Source of the DNA: Dyella sedimenti
Lineage (GTDB): Bacteria; Pseudomonadota; Gammaproteobacteria; Xanthomonadales; Rhodanobacteraceae
DNA length: 64,000 bases
Reading direction: 5' to 3'
Assembly: GCF_022760995.1 (NCBI RefSeq)
Contig: NZ_JAKWJO010000002.1
Location: 1 to 64,000 of the forward strand
Made by a program: the position numbers and the translations under genes. Shown here piece after piece: positions 1 through 8,494 of this stretch; the stretch's first letter is position 1, and each line of letters opens with the position of its first letter. The notes below the pieces were generated by a model. That model ran no database searches, was not told the DNA's origin, and was given only the letters and a program-made list of their open reading frames with translations.

Positions 1-180
1 CAACTCGGACCACGCCTCCGCCAGATCCCGCTCGGACACCAGCCCCAGCCGCGCCATCAGCGCCGTCAGCGTGCCCTCCGGCGTCTCTTCGTGCAGCCGG
101 CGCGCGCGGGCCAGGTCCGTGTCTTTCAGGCGGCCACGGGAAACCAGCAGCGCACAGACCGCCGCCTCAGGGCTGTCCAT
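1..180 (-). CDS. gspE: Type II secretion ATPase GspE, N-terminal fragment (runs off the window)
   Basis: The minus strand reads an open frame from an ATG at 180 to the window edge (60 codons). A strong Shine-Dalgarno stretch (GAGGAGGGAG) lies just upstream of the start. The peptide contains RGRLKDTDLARARRLHEE and then a segment ending LGLVSERDLAEAWSEL. This matches the N-terminal domain of GspE/XpsE, the cytoplasmic ATPase that drives the type II secretion pseudopilus. In Xanthomonas this domain docks on the inner-membrane protein XpsL. The Walker A and B motifs lie beyond the window. The gene diverges from tatD. The family call is firm because the N-terminal domain is distinctive; whether the rest is intact cannot be seen. 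Confidence 0.85.
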   Translation of the reverse strand, partial: MDSPEAAVCALLVSRGRLKDTDLARARRLHEETPEGTLTALMARLGLVSERDLAEAWSEL

Positions 181-520
181 CGCCACTCCCTCCTCGTTGG
201 CCGCCGGCCTGACGACTGCCGACATGCGTTCACCCCGCTTAAGGACTTGTCACCGGTTTCGCGCACGCCGCCCCCAACGGCACCCAAAGACGCATTGGTA
301 GCACACCCGTCGGTAGACACGCGAGCACGGTTTCTCACCCTGCCTCACGCATCGACCGCACCGGCGGCCTTGCGTTCCATCGGCGCAGCCTAGTCATGCC
401 CGATGACCGTTTCCGGGCCGGATGCCGGCGCGTTCAGCCGCGAGCCATCCGCAAGAAGTCGCCGCCAGCACTTGCCCGGCGGGACCGCTCTGGGACAATG
501 CCCGCTTTGGCCGGCCGCGA
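181..520. other. Divergent intergenic region gspE/tatD, no gene seen
   Basis: About 340 bases separate the divergent starts of gspE and tatD. The short reading frames here are GC-driven and lack family likeness. No clear sigma-70 boxes, RNA gene or repeat could be recognised; promoters for both genes are presumed to lie here. Confidence 0.4.
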
Positions 521-1315
521 ATGCCCATGCAGTTGATCGATATTGGCGCCAACCTGACCCACGAGTCGTTCCGCCACGACTTCGACGACGTGCTCGGGCG
601 CGCGAAAGCGCATGGCGTGGCAGCGATGGTGGTTACCGGCGCCTCGCGCGACGGCAGCACGCATGCGCTGGCGCTGGCCCAGGCCCATCCGGGCACGCTG
701 TATGCCACGGCCGGCGTGCACCCACACCATGCGGTGGAATACGACGACGCCACGGAGGCGCTGCTACGCCAGCTGGCAGCCCACCCCGAGGTACGCGCGG
801 TGGGCGAGACCGGCCTGGACTACCACCGCAACTACTCGCCGCGCGACGTGCAGTTGGCCGTGTTCGAGCGGCAGCTGCGGATCGCGGCGGACCTGGGCAA
901 GCCCCTGTTCCTGCACCAGCGCGACGCGCACTCCGATTTCGTCGAACTGCTGCGCCGCTACCGCGACAAGGTGCCCGCCGCGGTGGTGCATTGCTTCACC
1001 GACACCAGCGAGGCGCTGCGCGACTACCTGGCGCTGGATTGCCATATCGGCATTACCGGCTGGATCTGCGACGAGCGCCGGGGCACGCACCTGCGCGAGC
1101 TGGTGAAGACGATTCCGGCCCATCGCCTGATGATCGAGACGGACGCGCCCTACCTGCTGCCGCGCACGGTACGCCCGCAGCCCCCGCACCGGCGCAACGA
1201 GCCAATGTACCTGCGCCATATCTGCGAGGAGATTGCCCGCGATCGTGGCGAGCCAGCGGAGGTGACGGCGGCGAACAGCACGGCGACGGCGAGGGCGTTC
1301 TTCGGCCTGCCCTGA
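521..1315 (+). CDS. tatD: TatD-family metal-dependent DNase
   Basis: TatD-family hydrolases are cytoplasmic metal-dependent 3'-5' exonucleases with a TIM-barrel amidohydrolase fold, linked to DNA repair and quality control. The protein is about 264 residues, the usual length. It begins with the family signature MQLIDIGANL, and shows GVHPHH (metal-binding His pair), GETGLDYHRN (metal-ligand Glu) and METDAPYLLPR-like residues near the C-terminus (IETDAPYLLP, conserved Asp). Two start codons lie six bases apart (521 and 527); 527 fits the family N-terminus equally well. The open frame continues upstream to 422, but that extension has no family likeness. Downstream, convergent rluE begins after a short spacer holding one REP arm. 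Confidence 0.92.
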   Translation: MPMQLIDIGANLTHESFRHDFDDVLGRAKAHGVAAMVVTGASRDGSTHALALAQAHPGTLYATAGVHPHHAVEYDDATEALLRQLAAHPEVRAVGETGLDYHRNYSPRDVQLAVFERQLRIAADLGKPLFLHQRDAHSDFVELLRRYRDKVPAAVVHCFTDTSEALRDYLALDCHIGITGWICDERRGTHLRELVKTIPAHRLMIETDAPYLLPRTVRPQPPHRRNEPMYLRHICEEIARDRGEPAEVTAANSTATARAFFGLP

Positions 1316-1332
1316 CCCTCTATTCCTGCCGG

Positions 1333-1356
1333 TCGCGCACAGGGTGCGCTCCTACA
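1333..1356 (-). repeat. REP-like palindromic unit (single)
   Basis: The plus strand reads TCGCGCACAGGGTGCGCTCC plus TACA. It contains the inner palindrome GCGCAC-N3-GTGCGC and sits between the convergent tatD and rluE genes. The same 24-base unit recurs at 12853, 12896, 19441, 19497, 37092, 37141, 49358 and 49520. Confidence 0.8.
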
Positions 1357-1371
1357 GGGGAAACACAAGGG

Positions 1372-1905
1372 TCACGGCAACACGCGCGTCTCGCCCGGCG
1401 CCAGCCTGTCCAGCGCGTACGGCCCGATCCGCTCGCGAATCAAGCGCAGGGTGGGAAAGCCCACCGCCGCCGTCATGCGGCGCACCTGCCGGTTGCGGCC
1501 CTCGCGCAGGGTGACGCGCAGCCAACTGGTGGGTATCAGCTTGCGGAAGCGCACCGGCGGATCGCGCGGCCACAGCCAGTCCGGCTCGGCCGCGTGTTCG
1601 GCGCCGGCGGGCAGGGTCGGGCCATCGTTGAGCACCACGCCGCGCCGCAGGGCCGCGATCGCCTCGTCGGTGACCTGCCCATCCACCTGCACCAGGTAGG
1701 TCTTGGCCTGCTTGTGGCGCGGGTCGGTAAGCCGGTGCGCCAGGGCACCGTCGTCGGTGAGCAGCAGCAGACCCTCGCTGTCGTGATCGAGCCGACCCGC
1801 CGGATAGACGTCCTTTTGCCGGACGAACTCGGCCAGCGTGCGCCGCCCGCCCTCATCGCGGAACTGGCAGAGCACGCCGTAGGGCTTGTTGAGCGCGATC
1901 AGCAT
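1372..1905 (-). CDS. rluE: 23S rRNA pseudouridine synthase, RluE type
   Basis: This is a 177-residue pseudouridine synthase of the RsuA/RluE branch. It isomerises uridine in ribosomal RNA; E. coli RluE modifies U2457 of 23S rRNA. The motif [17 protein letters not shown] carries the catalytic Asp, and the C-terminal segment [20 protein letters not shown] is the conserved RsuA-family ending. The protein starts [15 protein letters not shown] with no S4 domain in front, as in RluE and unlike RsuA, RluB and RluF. The gene lies 37 bases after the methyltransferase gene on the same strand, so the two are probably co-transcribed. RluE is preferred over other members on the absence of S4 and on length. 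Confidence 0.88.
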   Translation of the reverse strand: MLIALNKPYGVLCQFRDEGGRRTLAEFVRQKDVYPAGRLDHDSEGLLLLTDDGALAHRLTDPRHKQAKTYLVQVDGQVTDEAIAALRRGVVLNDGPTLPAGAEHAAEPDWLWPRDPPVRFRKLIPTSWLRVTLREGRNRQVRRMTAAVGFPTLRLIRERIGPYALDRLAPGETRVLP

Positions 1906-1942
1906 GCGGCAGCCACGCGCGCCAGGGCGCGCACCACGAAGC

Positions 1943-2836
1943 TCACCGCGACGACGCGGACGGCGCTTCCGGCTTCACGAAGCGCAGCGTCATGCGGTCC
2001 GATTCGCCGATGGCGAGGTACTTGGCGCGGTCCTGGTCGCCCAGGGCCAGCGTGGGCGGCAGTGTCCATACGCCCTTGGGGTAGTCCTTGGTGTCCTTCG
2101 GGTTGGCATTGATCTCGCTCTTGTCGTCGAGCTTGAAGCCGGCATCGGTGGCCAGCTTCACCACATAGCCGGTGGGCAGGTAGCCGCTGTCCTTGACCGC
2201 CGCCAGGCTGGCGTCGTCCGCGGCGCGGTGGTCGACCACGCCCAGCACGCCGCCGGGGCGCAGCGCCGCGTAGAAGGCCTTGAACATCGTCGGCGCGGTA
2301 TCGGCCTCGACCCAGTTGTGCACGTTGCGGAAAGTCAGCACCAGGTCGGCCGAGCCGGGCGCGCCGAAGGCCGGCGCCTTGGGATCGAATTCCAGCACCT
2401 GCGCCTTGCCGTAGTGCGCGGGATCGGCCGCGAACTTGGCGCGCAGCCCGCCCAGGTCGCGGCTGGCCTCACCCTCGCCCGACGGTTTCACCACGGCGGC
2501 GATGTAGTGGCCGTTGTCGTGCAGCAGCGGCGCCAGGATCTCGCTGTACCAGCCGCCGCCCGGGGTGATCTCGATGACCGTCTGGTCCGGCCGGATGCCG
2601 AAGAACTGCAGCGTGGCCTTGGGGTGGCGATAGGCGTCGCGCGCCTTGTTCTGCGGCGAGCGCCAGTCGCCCGCCAGCACCTGGTCGAGTTGCGCGGCGG
2701 TGAAATCGCTGGCCGTGGTCGGCGGCACCAGCGCGCCCGCCGGCTGGTCCTGCACCTGCGCGTCGGCCGGCGCGGAACTGCTGCTGCAGGCCGCCAGCAA
2801 TACGGCCGCCAGGCCAAGGATCGCACGGATTTTCAT
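1943..2836 (-). CDS. Exported class I methyltransferase-like lipoprotein (COG4798 type)
   Basis: A 297-residue protein with a lipoprotein signal peptide: [17 protein letters not shown] places the lipobox LLAAC at Cys17, so the mature protein is probably membrane-anchored in the periplasm. The mature part resembles predicted SAM-dependent methyltransferases that carry export signals. [19 protein letters not shown] looks like motif I, and [14 protein letters not shown] resembles a post-motif segment. The substrate is unknown, and how SAM would reach an exported enzyme is an open question for the whole family. The start at 2836 was chosen because it opens the signal peptide; the longer upstream frame has no family likeness. 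rluE follows 37 bases downstream. Confidence 0.72.
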   Translation of the reverse strand: MKIRAILGLAAVLLAACSSSSAPADAQVQDQPAGALVPPTTASDFTAAQLDQVLAGDWRSPQNKARDAYRHPKATLQFFGIRPDQTVIEITPGGGWYSEILAPLLHDNGHYIAAVVKPSGEGEASRDLGGLRAKFAADPAHYGKAQVLEFDPKAPAFGAPGSADLVLTFRNVHNWVEADTAPTMFKAFYAALRPGGVLGVVDHRAADDASLAAVKDSGYLPTGYVVKLATDAGFKLDDKSEINANPKDTKDYPKGVWTLPPTLALGDQDRAKYLAIGESDRMTLRFVKPEAPSASSR

Positions 2837-2981
2837 CGATTGCCCCTGGGAAATAGCGTCAAAACGGCGTGTACAGCATAGCGGCCCCAGCTTGCCGGCC
2901 ACTACGTATACAAATGGTGGATGGACAAAGCCGATGCCTTGTCCTGCATCAAGCAGACCACGCCAAGCTGGAGGCGGCCTT

Positions 2982-3776
2982 TCATGCCGCCGCGCCGGCG
3001 CCGGACTGGCGGTGCACCTCGTCGATGAAGCGATACGCAAACGATCCCGGACCGTCGGCGGCGCGGCCGGCCCGTTCGCCAGCCTGCTTGAACAGGCCCA
3101 GCGCGGCCGCCGCCGCGCGCAACGGCTCGCCGGCGGACACGGCCAGCAGCGCGCCCATCACGCAGGTCTGGGCGCAGCCCATCGCAGTGACTTGCGGCAT
3201 CAGCGCGCTGCCGCCATGGAAGCGCAGCGACCGGTCGCCATCGGTGACGACGTCGACCGGTCCGGTCACCGCCACCACCGCGCCATGCCGCCTGGCAAGC
3301 GCGATGGCGCTGTCCACCGCCTCATCCACGCCGTCGCGGCTGTCGATGCCCTTGCCGCGGCTGTCGCGCTCGTCGAGCGCAAGGATTTCCGAGGCGTTGC
3401 CACGGATGATGGCCGGCCGCTGCGCCAGCAAGGCCCTGACGGCCTCGCGCCGGAAGCCGGTGGCCTGGTGCGCGACCGGATCGAGCACCCACGGCTTGCC
3501 CATGGCGCGCGCGGCGGCGGCGGCCTTGAGCATCGCCGCCAGCCAGTCGCGCGAAAGCGTGCCGATGTTGACGGTGAGCGTATCGGCGATGCCGGCGAAC
3601 TCCTCGACCTCCTCCACGGCATGCACCATCGCCGGCGACGCGCCCACCGCCAGCGTCAGGTTGGCCGCGTAGTTCATCGCCACGTAGTTGGTGATGCAAT
3701 GGACGATGGGCATCTTGCGCCGCACCGCCTCGAACAGGGCGGCGTCCAGCACGGCGCCTTCGCGTGGGTCAGGCAT
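2982..3776 (-). CDS. thiM: Hydroxyethylthiazole kinase ThiM
   Basis: ThiM phosphorylates 4-methyl-5-(2-hydroxyethyl)thiazole and so salvages the thiazole half of thiamine in the cytoplasm. The protein is 264 residues, the normal length. Family segments are clear: PIVHCITNYVAMNYAANLTL near the N-terminus (thiazole pocket), then GKPWVLDPVAH, IIRGNASEILAL, VVAVTGPVDVVTDG and the ATP-site region QVTAMGCAQTCVMGALLAV. The gene stands alone: no thiD or thiE is adjacent. The start at 3776 gives MPDPREGAV; a longer in-frame extension to 3860 has no family likeness. A U-tailed hairpin lies about 24 bases upstream of the start (separate entry). No TPP riboswitch was found. Confidence 0.92.
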   Translation of the reverse strand: MPDPREGAVLDAALFEAVRRKMPIVHCITNYVAMNYAANLTLAVGASPAMVHAVEEVEEFAGIADTLTVNIGTLSRDWLAAMLKAAAAARAMGKPWVLDPVAHQATGFRREAVRALLAQRPAIIRGNASEILALDERDSRGKGIDSRDGVDEAVDSAIALARRHGAVVAVTGPVDVVTDGDRSLRFHGGSALMPQVTAMGCAQTCVMGALLAVSAGEPLRAAAAALGLFKQAGERAGRAADGPGSFAYRFIDEVHRQSGAGAAA

Positions 3777-3795
3777 GATGTGCTTCCAACATGGG

Positions 3796-3821
3796 TGAAA
3801 AAGGCGACACGATAGTCGCCT
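3796..3821 (-). terminator. Terminator-like hairpin just upstream of the thiM start
   Basis: On the minus strand AGGCGAC-TATCGT-GTCGCCT is followed at once by TTTTTC. It is a 7-bp stem with a U tract, 20-25 bases before the thiM ATG. It could end transcription entering from upstream or act as an attenuator. No T run follows on the plus strand. Confidence 0.55.
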
Positions 3822-3873
3822 CCCGGCGCGAGGGCCATGCCTCCGTCGGATCCGCAGCATGGCGCTACTAGCT

Positions 3874-3936
3874 CCTCCCCCTGCGTGCAGGGGGAGGTTG
3901 GGGGCTTATGGTCCGCGGAGGCTTTGAACAGGCTCT
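3874..3936. repeat. Degenerate copy of the AGAGCCTGTTC palindromic element
   Basis: A GC hairpin (CCTCCCCCTGC / GCAGGGGGAGG) is followed by the arm GGAGGCTTTGAACAGGCTCT. The arm's last bases fall inside the TAG stop codon of the LysR gene on the minus strand. The left arm is missing. Related copies lie at 25283, 27845, 34566, 41189 and 50022. Confidence 0.65.
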
Positions 3937-4846
3937 AAAGGGAAACGCCCCGGCCCGCCGCCGACGACATCGCCTCGGCATACTTGCCCGCCTCGCACAG
4001 CAGCCATTCGCGGAAGATGCGCAGGCCCGCATGGTCCCTGGCGTGCTCGGGGTACACCAGGAAATAGGCTTCGGGGATCTGCTGGTAGCGCTCCCCCAGC
4101 ACCTTGAGCAGGCCCGCCTCCACCAGCGGCCGCGCCATCACCATGCGCCCCAGCGCCACGCCCATGCCTTCCAGTGCGCCGCGCTGCAAGGCATCGGTAT
4201 TGTCGAAATGCGCCACATAGCGCGCGGGCGGCTCGCCACCCGTGGCGGCGAACCAGTCGCGCCAGCGGTCGCCCGGGTCGCCCAGCAGCGGCCACCGGCT
4301 GAGATCCATGGGATCGGCGCCCGCCATGCGCTCGACCAGCGCGGGCGAGGCGACCGGCGCGATCCATTCGCCGAACAATCGCTCGGTGACCAGTCCCGGC
4401 CAGGGACCGCGCCCGTAGCGCATGGCGGCATCCACCGGATCGCGCTCGAAGTTCACCAGTTCCACGCTCGACTGCAGGTTGAGCTGCAATTCCGGATGCG
4501 CCGCCACCAGTCGCGCCAGGCGTGGCACCAGCCAACTGGACATCACACCGGGAATCGCACTCAGCGTCAGCACGTCGTCGCGGCGGCGGCGGAAGCCGGC
4601 CATGGCGCGCTCGATGCCCTCGACATGGTGGGCCACCGCTTCCATCAGGCGACGCCCCTCGGCGGTGAGCTGCACGCCGCGCGGGCCACGCTCGAACAGC
4701 TTGCGTTCCAGCCGCTGCTCCAGCTGGCGGACCTGGTGGCTGAGCGCACTGACGGTGAGGTTGGCCTGCTCGGCGGCCCGCGAAAGATTGCCCAGCCGGG
4801 CCACCTGCACGAACTGTTGGACGAGATCCAGCGAAACCCTCGCCAT
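3935..4846 (-). CDS. LysR-family transcriptional regulator (GcvA-like)
   Basis: A 303-residue LysR-type regulator. The N-terminal winged helix-turn-helix is clear (VARLGNLSRAAEQANLTVSA, then LSHQVRQLEQRL and LFERGPRGVQLTAEGRRL). It is followed by the usual effector-binding domain with GcvA-like elements (RYGRGPWPGLVTERLF). Such proteins act as tetramers that bind near divergent promoters and respond to a small ligand, unknown here. The ATG at 4846 is preceded by TTGAGGAAAATTCAC; an in-frame TTG 15 bases upstream is a weaker choice. The gene diverges from a short unknown ORF at 4951, which may be its target. The TAG stop overlaps a palindromic repeat arm. Confidence 0.88.
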   Translation of the reverse strand: MARVSLDLVQQFVQVARLGNLSRAAEQANLTVSALSHQVRQLEQRLERKLFERGPRGVQLTAEGRRLMEAVAHHVEGIERAMAGFRRRRDDVLTLSAIPGVMSSWLVPRLARLVAAHPELQLNLQSSVELVNFERDPVDAAMRYGRGPWPGLVTERLFGEWIAPVASPALVERMAGADPMDLSRWPLLGDPGDRWRDWFAATGGEPPARYVAHFDNTDALQRGALEGMGVALGRMVMARPLVEAGLLKVLGERYQQIPEAYFLVYPEHARDHAGLRIFREWLLCEAGKYAEAMSSAAGRGVSL

Positions 4847-4950
4847 GTGAATTTTCCTCAAGGCTGGCTTGCGAATATATCGCTTTTTAGCCGCCTCCGA
4901 GACTTCTATCTTGAGTCATCTAGTACATGACAGTGTTTCGGGAGGACCTC

Positions 4951-5142
4951 GTGAGCTCGCTCTGGACCAACCTGCTGTTCCTGCACGGCCATATCAGCGA
5001 CCCCGCCCTGGCACGCCGGCTGGCCGAGGCGCCCAAGCCTGGCCCGCGCCCCGGCGGCAAGCGCCGCCGCGTGCCAACCGTCCAGGCCAATACCCACAAG
5101 GCGGCACCACCCGCCGTACTGGCGCAGGGTGGCTGCGCCTGA
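4951..5142 (+). CDS. Short hypothetical protein (63 aa)
   Basis: No family is recognised. The GTG start at 4951 is chosen over an in-frame ATG at 4927 because GGGAGG sits five bases in front of it. The peptide opens with a short hydrophobic stretch (SLWTNLLFLHGHI) and continues as a basic, proline-rich tail (PGPRPGGKRRR). It is too short and too weakly hydrophobic for a confident membrane call. It diverges from the LysR gene, which suggests control by that regulator. It is followed by a strong GC hairpin shared with the convergent glycosidase gene. The good ribosome-binding site is the main reason to believe it is translated. Confidence 0.5.
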   Translation: MSSLWTNLLFLHGHISDPALARRLAEAPKPGPRPGGKRRRVPTVQANTHKAAPPAVLAQGGCA

Positions 5143-5166
5143 CACCTGCTCGTCCCCGCGGTAACT

Positions 5167-5198
5167 GGCCGGCGCCGCCCATCGCGGCGGCGCCGGCC
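5167..5198. terminator. GC-rich hairpin between convergent genes
   Basis: A perfect 13-bp stem (GGCCGGCGCCGCC / GGCGGCGCCGGCC) with a 6-base loop lies in the 60-base gap between the short ORF and the GH3 gene. It has no U tract, so it is a possible bidirectional stop or a 3'-end stabiliser. Confidence 0.5.
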
Positions 5199-5202
5199 CC
5201 TG

Positions 5203-7407
5203 TCAGAAGCGCGCCTCGGCAAGTTGCACGTTGACCGGCTCGCCCAGGTCGGCGGAGGAACGCCCTTCGTACACCGCGTACGAACCGCCGCGCACCACCC
5301 AGCCATGGGTGGCGGGGTCGAACTCGGCGAACAGGCGCCGTTCCAGCGGCATGGTGACTTCACGCTGCTCGCCCGGCTTCAGGAACACCTTGGCGAAGCT
5401 GGCCAGGCGCCTGGCCTTGGCGCCCGGCACCTGCACGTAGACCTGGGCCACCTCGGCGCCGGCGCGCGCGCCGGTATTGCGCACGGTGACCGTGGCCTGC
5501 ACTTGGCCGCCGTGCGTGTCGAGCTTCAGCGGACCATGCTGGAAGCGGGTGTAGGACAGGCCATAGCCGAACGGGAACAGCGGCGCGATGCCGCGCGACT
5601 GGTACCAGCGATAGCCGATGTCGGCGCCCTCGATGCCGTAGTCCACCGTGGCCGGCGGCGTGCCGCCCGCGGCGGCGGGCAGCTCCGGGCGCGGCAGTTG
5701 CGACAGCTCGCGCGGCCAGCTCAGCGGCAGGCGGCCGGACGGATCGACCTTGCCCGACAGCAGGTTGGCGATGGCGGTGCCGGCGTCGCCGCCCGGATAC
5801 CACACCTCCAGCACGGCGCCGACGCGGTCCAGCCAGGGCATGGCCACCGGGCCGCCGTTCTCCAGCACCACCACGGTACGCGGGTTGGCCCTGGCCACCG
5901 CCTCTACCAGCGCGTCCTGCCCATCCGGCAATGACAGGTCCGGTGCGTCGACCGATTCGGCCTGCCATTTCTGCACGAACACCACCGCCACCTGCGACTG
6001 CGCCGCCAACGCGGCGGCGGCGGTGACGTCCTCGCCGCCCGCGAACCGCACGCTCGCCTTCGGCGCCATCGCGCGGAGGGCCGCCAGCGGCGGATAGGGG
6101 TGGTACATCACCGGCCCCGGCCAACCGGTGGGCGCCAGCCCCGGCACCGCGTTGCCGCCCCTGGCGGTGACCAGCGAGGAACCGCCGCCGGCCAGCACGC
6201 CCTTGTCGGCATGCGCACCGATCACCGCCACCGAGGCCAGCTGGCCGGCGTCCAGCGGCAGCAGGCCGTGCTCGTTGCGCAGCAGCACGGCGCCGGCCTC
6301 CAGCGTCTCGCGTGCCACCGCCAGGTGCGCTACCTCGTCGATAGGCGCGGGCTTGGCCGGGTGCTCGAACAAGCCGGCGGCGAACATGCTGCGCAGGATG
6401 CGCCGCACCATATCGTCCAGGCGCGACTGGCTCACTTCGCCCTTGGCCAGCGCCTGGCGCAGCGGCGCGTCGAAGAACACCTGCGGGTCGAACACCTCGC
6501 CCGCCGACTCCTGGTCCAGGCCCGCGTTCACCGCCTTGGCCGCGCTGTGCACGCCGCCCCAGTCGGACATCACGAAACCCGGGTAGCGCCAGTCGCGCTT
6601 GAGCACCTGGTTCATCAGGTAATCGTTCTCGCAGGCCCAGTCGCCATTGACCTTGTTGTACGAGCACATCACCGCGCCCGGCTGGCCGCGTTCGATGGCC
6701 AGCTCGAAGGCGAGTAGGTCCGACTCGCGCATCGCCTGCTCGCCGATCTGCGCGCTGATGGTGCTGCGGCCGGTTTCCTGGTCGTTCAACGCGTAATGCT
6801 TGATGGTGGAGATCACGTGCGCGCCCTGCACGCCGCGGATCGCCTCGCCGACGATGCGGCCGGCCAGCAGCGGGTCCTCGCCGGCATACTCGAAGTTGCG
6901 GCCGTTGCGCGGCTCGCGCATCAGGTTGATGCCACCGGCCAGCAGCACGTTGAAACCCTTGGCGTGCGCCTCGGCGCCGATCATCGCGCCGCCACGGAAG
7001 GCCACCTGCGGGTCCCAGCTGGCCGCCATGACCGGGCCGGCCGGCAGCGGTGTGGCATGGTCGCCGGGGCGCATGCGGTCGGAGCTGGCCACGCCCAGCC
7101 CCGCGTCGCTTTCCTCCAGCGCGGGAATGCCCAGGCGGGGAATCGGCGGCACATAGCCGGCCGAGGCGATCGCGCCCCTGGGGAAGGGCTTGTCGGCGGG
7201 ACGGTCCGGCCCCGCGTAGTAGCTGCGGATCAGCTGGAACTTCTCGTCCTGGGTCAGCCGCGCGAGCAGCAGCCCGGCGCGCGCGTCGGGCGGAAGCGTC
7301 GCATCGCCCCAGGGCCGCGAGGCCGGCGCCTGCGCCGAGGCCACGCCGATGCCCATGCACAAAGCCATCGCGATCGCGCACCGCGACGCCGCCGTCATGC
7401 CCATCAT
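5203..7407 (-). CDS. Glycoside hydrolase family 3 beta-glucosidase, exported
   Basis: A 734-residue GH3 enzyme with an N-terminal signal peptide (AIAMALCMGIGVASAQA) and hence probably periplasmic. GH3 enzymes release terminal beta-linked sugars through a covalent intermediate. The N-terminal TIM-barrel domain shows KHYALNDQETGR (about residues 203-214) and GFVMSDWGGVHSA, with Asp282 as the likely nucleophile. The sandwich domain (about 370-570) contains the VAVIGAHAD region, and a fibronectin type III-like domain ends the protein (VTVRNTGARAGAEVAQVYVQ). This is the BglX-like domain order. AAGGAGAA precedes the start. It diverges from an aldo/keto reductase gene. Substrate cannot be read from sequence; beta-glucosides or plant-derived glycosides are plausible. 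Confidence 0.92.
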   Translation of the reverse strand: MMGMTAASRCAIAMALCMGIGVASAQAPASRPWGDATLPPDARAGLLLARLTQDEKFQLIRSYYAGPDRPADKPFPRGAIASAGYVPPIPRLGIPALEESDAGLGVASSDRMRPGDHATPLPAGPVMAASWDPQVAFRGGAMIGAEAHAKGFNVLLAGGINLMREPRNGRNFEYAGEDPLLAGRIVGEAIRGVQGAHVISTIKHYALNDQETGRSTISAQIGEQAMRESDLLAFELAIERGQPGAVMCSYNKVNGDWACENDYLMNQVLKRDWRYPGFVMSDWGGVHSAAKAVNAGLDQESAGEVFDPQVFFDAPLRQALAKGEVSQSRLDDMVRRILRSMFAAGLFEHPAKPAPIDEVAHLAVARETLEAGAVLLRNEHGLLPLDAGQLASVAVIGAHADKGVLAGGGSSLVTARGGNAVPGLAPTGWPGPVMYHPYPPLAALRAMAPKASVRFAGGEDVTAAAALAAQSQVAVVFVQKWQAESVDAPDLSLPDGQDALVEAVARANPRTVVVLENGGPVAMPWLDRVGAVLEVWYPGGDAGTAIANLLSGKVDPSGRLPLSWPRELSQLPRPELPAAAGGTPPATVDYGIEGADIGYRWYQSRGIAPLFPFGYGLSYTRFQHGPLKLDTHGGQVQATVTVRNTGARAGAEVAQVYVQVPGAKARRLASFAKVFLKPGEQREVTMPLERRLFAEFDPATHGWVVRGGSYAVYEGRSSADLGEPVNVQLAEARF

Positions 7408-7537
7408 CCGTTCTCCTTCGCCCGTGGACCCGCGGCGCTCGCCCCGGCGTCACACGCATGGCGCTTATACTCGCGTGACTGGAGCTTGCGAGTATGCACC
7501 AAGCCCATCGCCTCTTCATCGAACACGGAGCATCCCC

Positions 7538-8482
7538 ATGCAACTGCGTCCCCTCGGTCGATCGTCCCTCTCCGTCGCGCCGCTGGCCTTCGGCGGCAAC
7601 GTATTCGGCTGGAGCGTGGACGAGCCGCGCTCGTTCGAACTGCTCGACGCCTTCGTCGACGCCGGCTTCAACCTCATCGATACCGCGGACGTCTATTCGG
7701 CGTGGGTGCCTGGCAACCGCGGCGGCGAGTCGGAGACCATCATCGGCAAGTGGCTCAAGCGCAGCGGCAAGCGCGACAAGGTGGTGATCGCCACCAAGGT
7801 GGCCAAGTGGGCCGAGCACCCGGGGCTGTCGCCGATAAACATCCACCAGGCAGTGGAAGGCTCGCTCAAGCGCCTGCAGACCGACTACATCGACCTGTAC
7901 CAGGCGCACGAGGACGATGCCTCCGTGCCGCTGCAGGAAACGCTGGAGGCCTTCGCCAGACTGATCGAGCAGGGCAAGGTGCGCGTGATCGGCGCCTCCA
8001 ACTACGGCGCGGACCGCTTCGCCGAGGCGCTGGCGATGTCGGCCCGGCTGGGCCTGCCGCGCTACGAGACGCTGCAGCCCGAATACAACCTGGTCAACCG
8101 CAAGGGCTATGAGCAGGAACTGGAGCCGCTGGTGGTGGCCGAGCAAGTGGGCGTCATCAGCTACTACGCGCTGGCCAGCGGCTTCCTCAGCGGCAAGTAC
8201 CGCAGCGATGCCGATCTCGGCAAGAGCGCCGCGCGCCGCGCCGCCGTGCAGAAGTATCTCAACCCGCACGGCCTGGGCGTGCTCGCCGCATTGGACAAGG
8301 TGGCCGCGGCGCACGGCGCCACGCCGGCGCAGGTGGCGCTGGCCTGGCTGATCGCGCGCCCGGGCATCACCGCGCCGATCGCCAGCGCGACCAGCATTCC
8401 GCAGCTCAAGGAACTGTTCGGCGCGGTGGCGCTGTCGCTGGGCAAGGACGACATCGCGCTGCTGGACCAGGCGAGCGCCTAG
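7538..8482 (+). CDS. Aldo/keto reductase
   Basis: A 314-residue NADPH-dependent aldo/keto reductase. The catalytic tetrad is visible: Asp and Tyr in NLIDTADVYSAW (about 45-56), Lys in VVIATKVAKW, and His in YQAHEDD. The cofactor-binding C-terminal part carries PITSAT-like residues (PIASATSIPQLKEL). It resembles the YajO/Tas group that reduces aldehydes and ketones. The ATG at 7538 has GGAG eight bases upstream and gives the family start MQLRPLGRSSLSV. It diverges from the GH3 gene and is convergent with the GGDEF/EAL gene with a 12-base gap. Its TAG stop runs into AGAGCCTGAAC, a weak match to the palindromic element. The natural substrate is unknown. Confidence 0.9.
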   Translation: MQLRPLGRSSLSVAPLAFGGNVFGWSVDEPRSFELLDAFVDAGFNLIDTADVYSAWVPGNRGGESETIIGKWLKRSGKRDKVVIATKVAKWAEHPGLSPINIHQAVEGSLKRLQTDYIDLYQAHEDDASVPLQETLEAFARLIEQGKVRVIGASNYGADRFAEALAMSARLGLPRYETLQPEYNLVNRKGYEQELEPLVVAEQVGVISYYALASGFLSGKYRSDADLGKSAARRAAVQKYLNPHGLGVLAALDKVAAAHGATPAQVALAWLIARPGITAPIASATSIPQLKELFGAVALSLGKDDIALLDQASA

Positions 8483-8494
8483 AGCCTGAACGGG

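Noticed and set aside
3777..3870. TPP riboswitch upstream of thiM
   Set aside because: The conserved CUGAGA and ACCUGAUCUGGAUAAUGCCAG-type elements were looked for and are absent.
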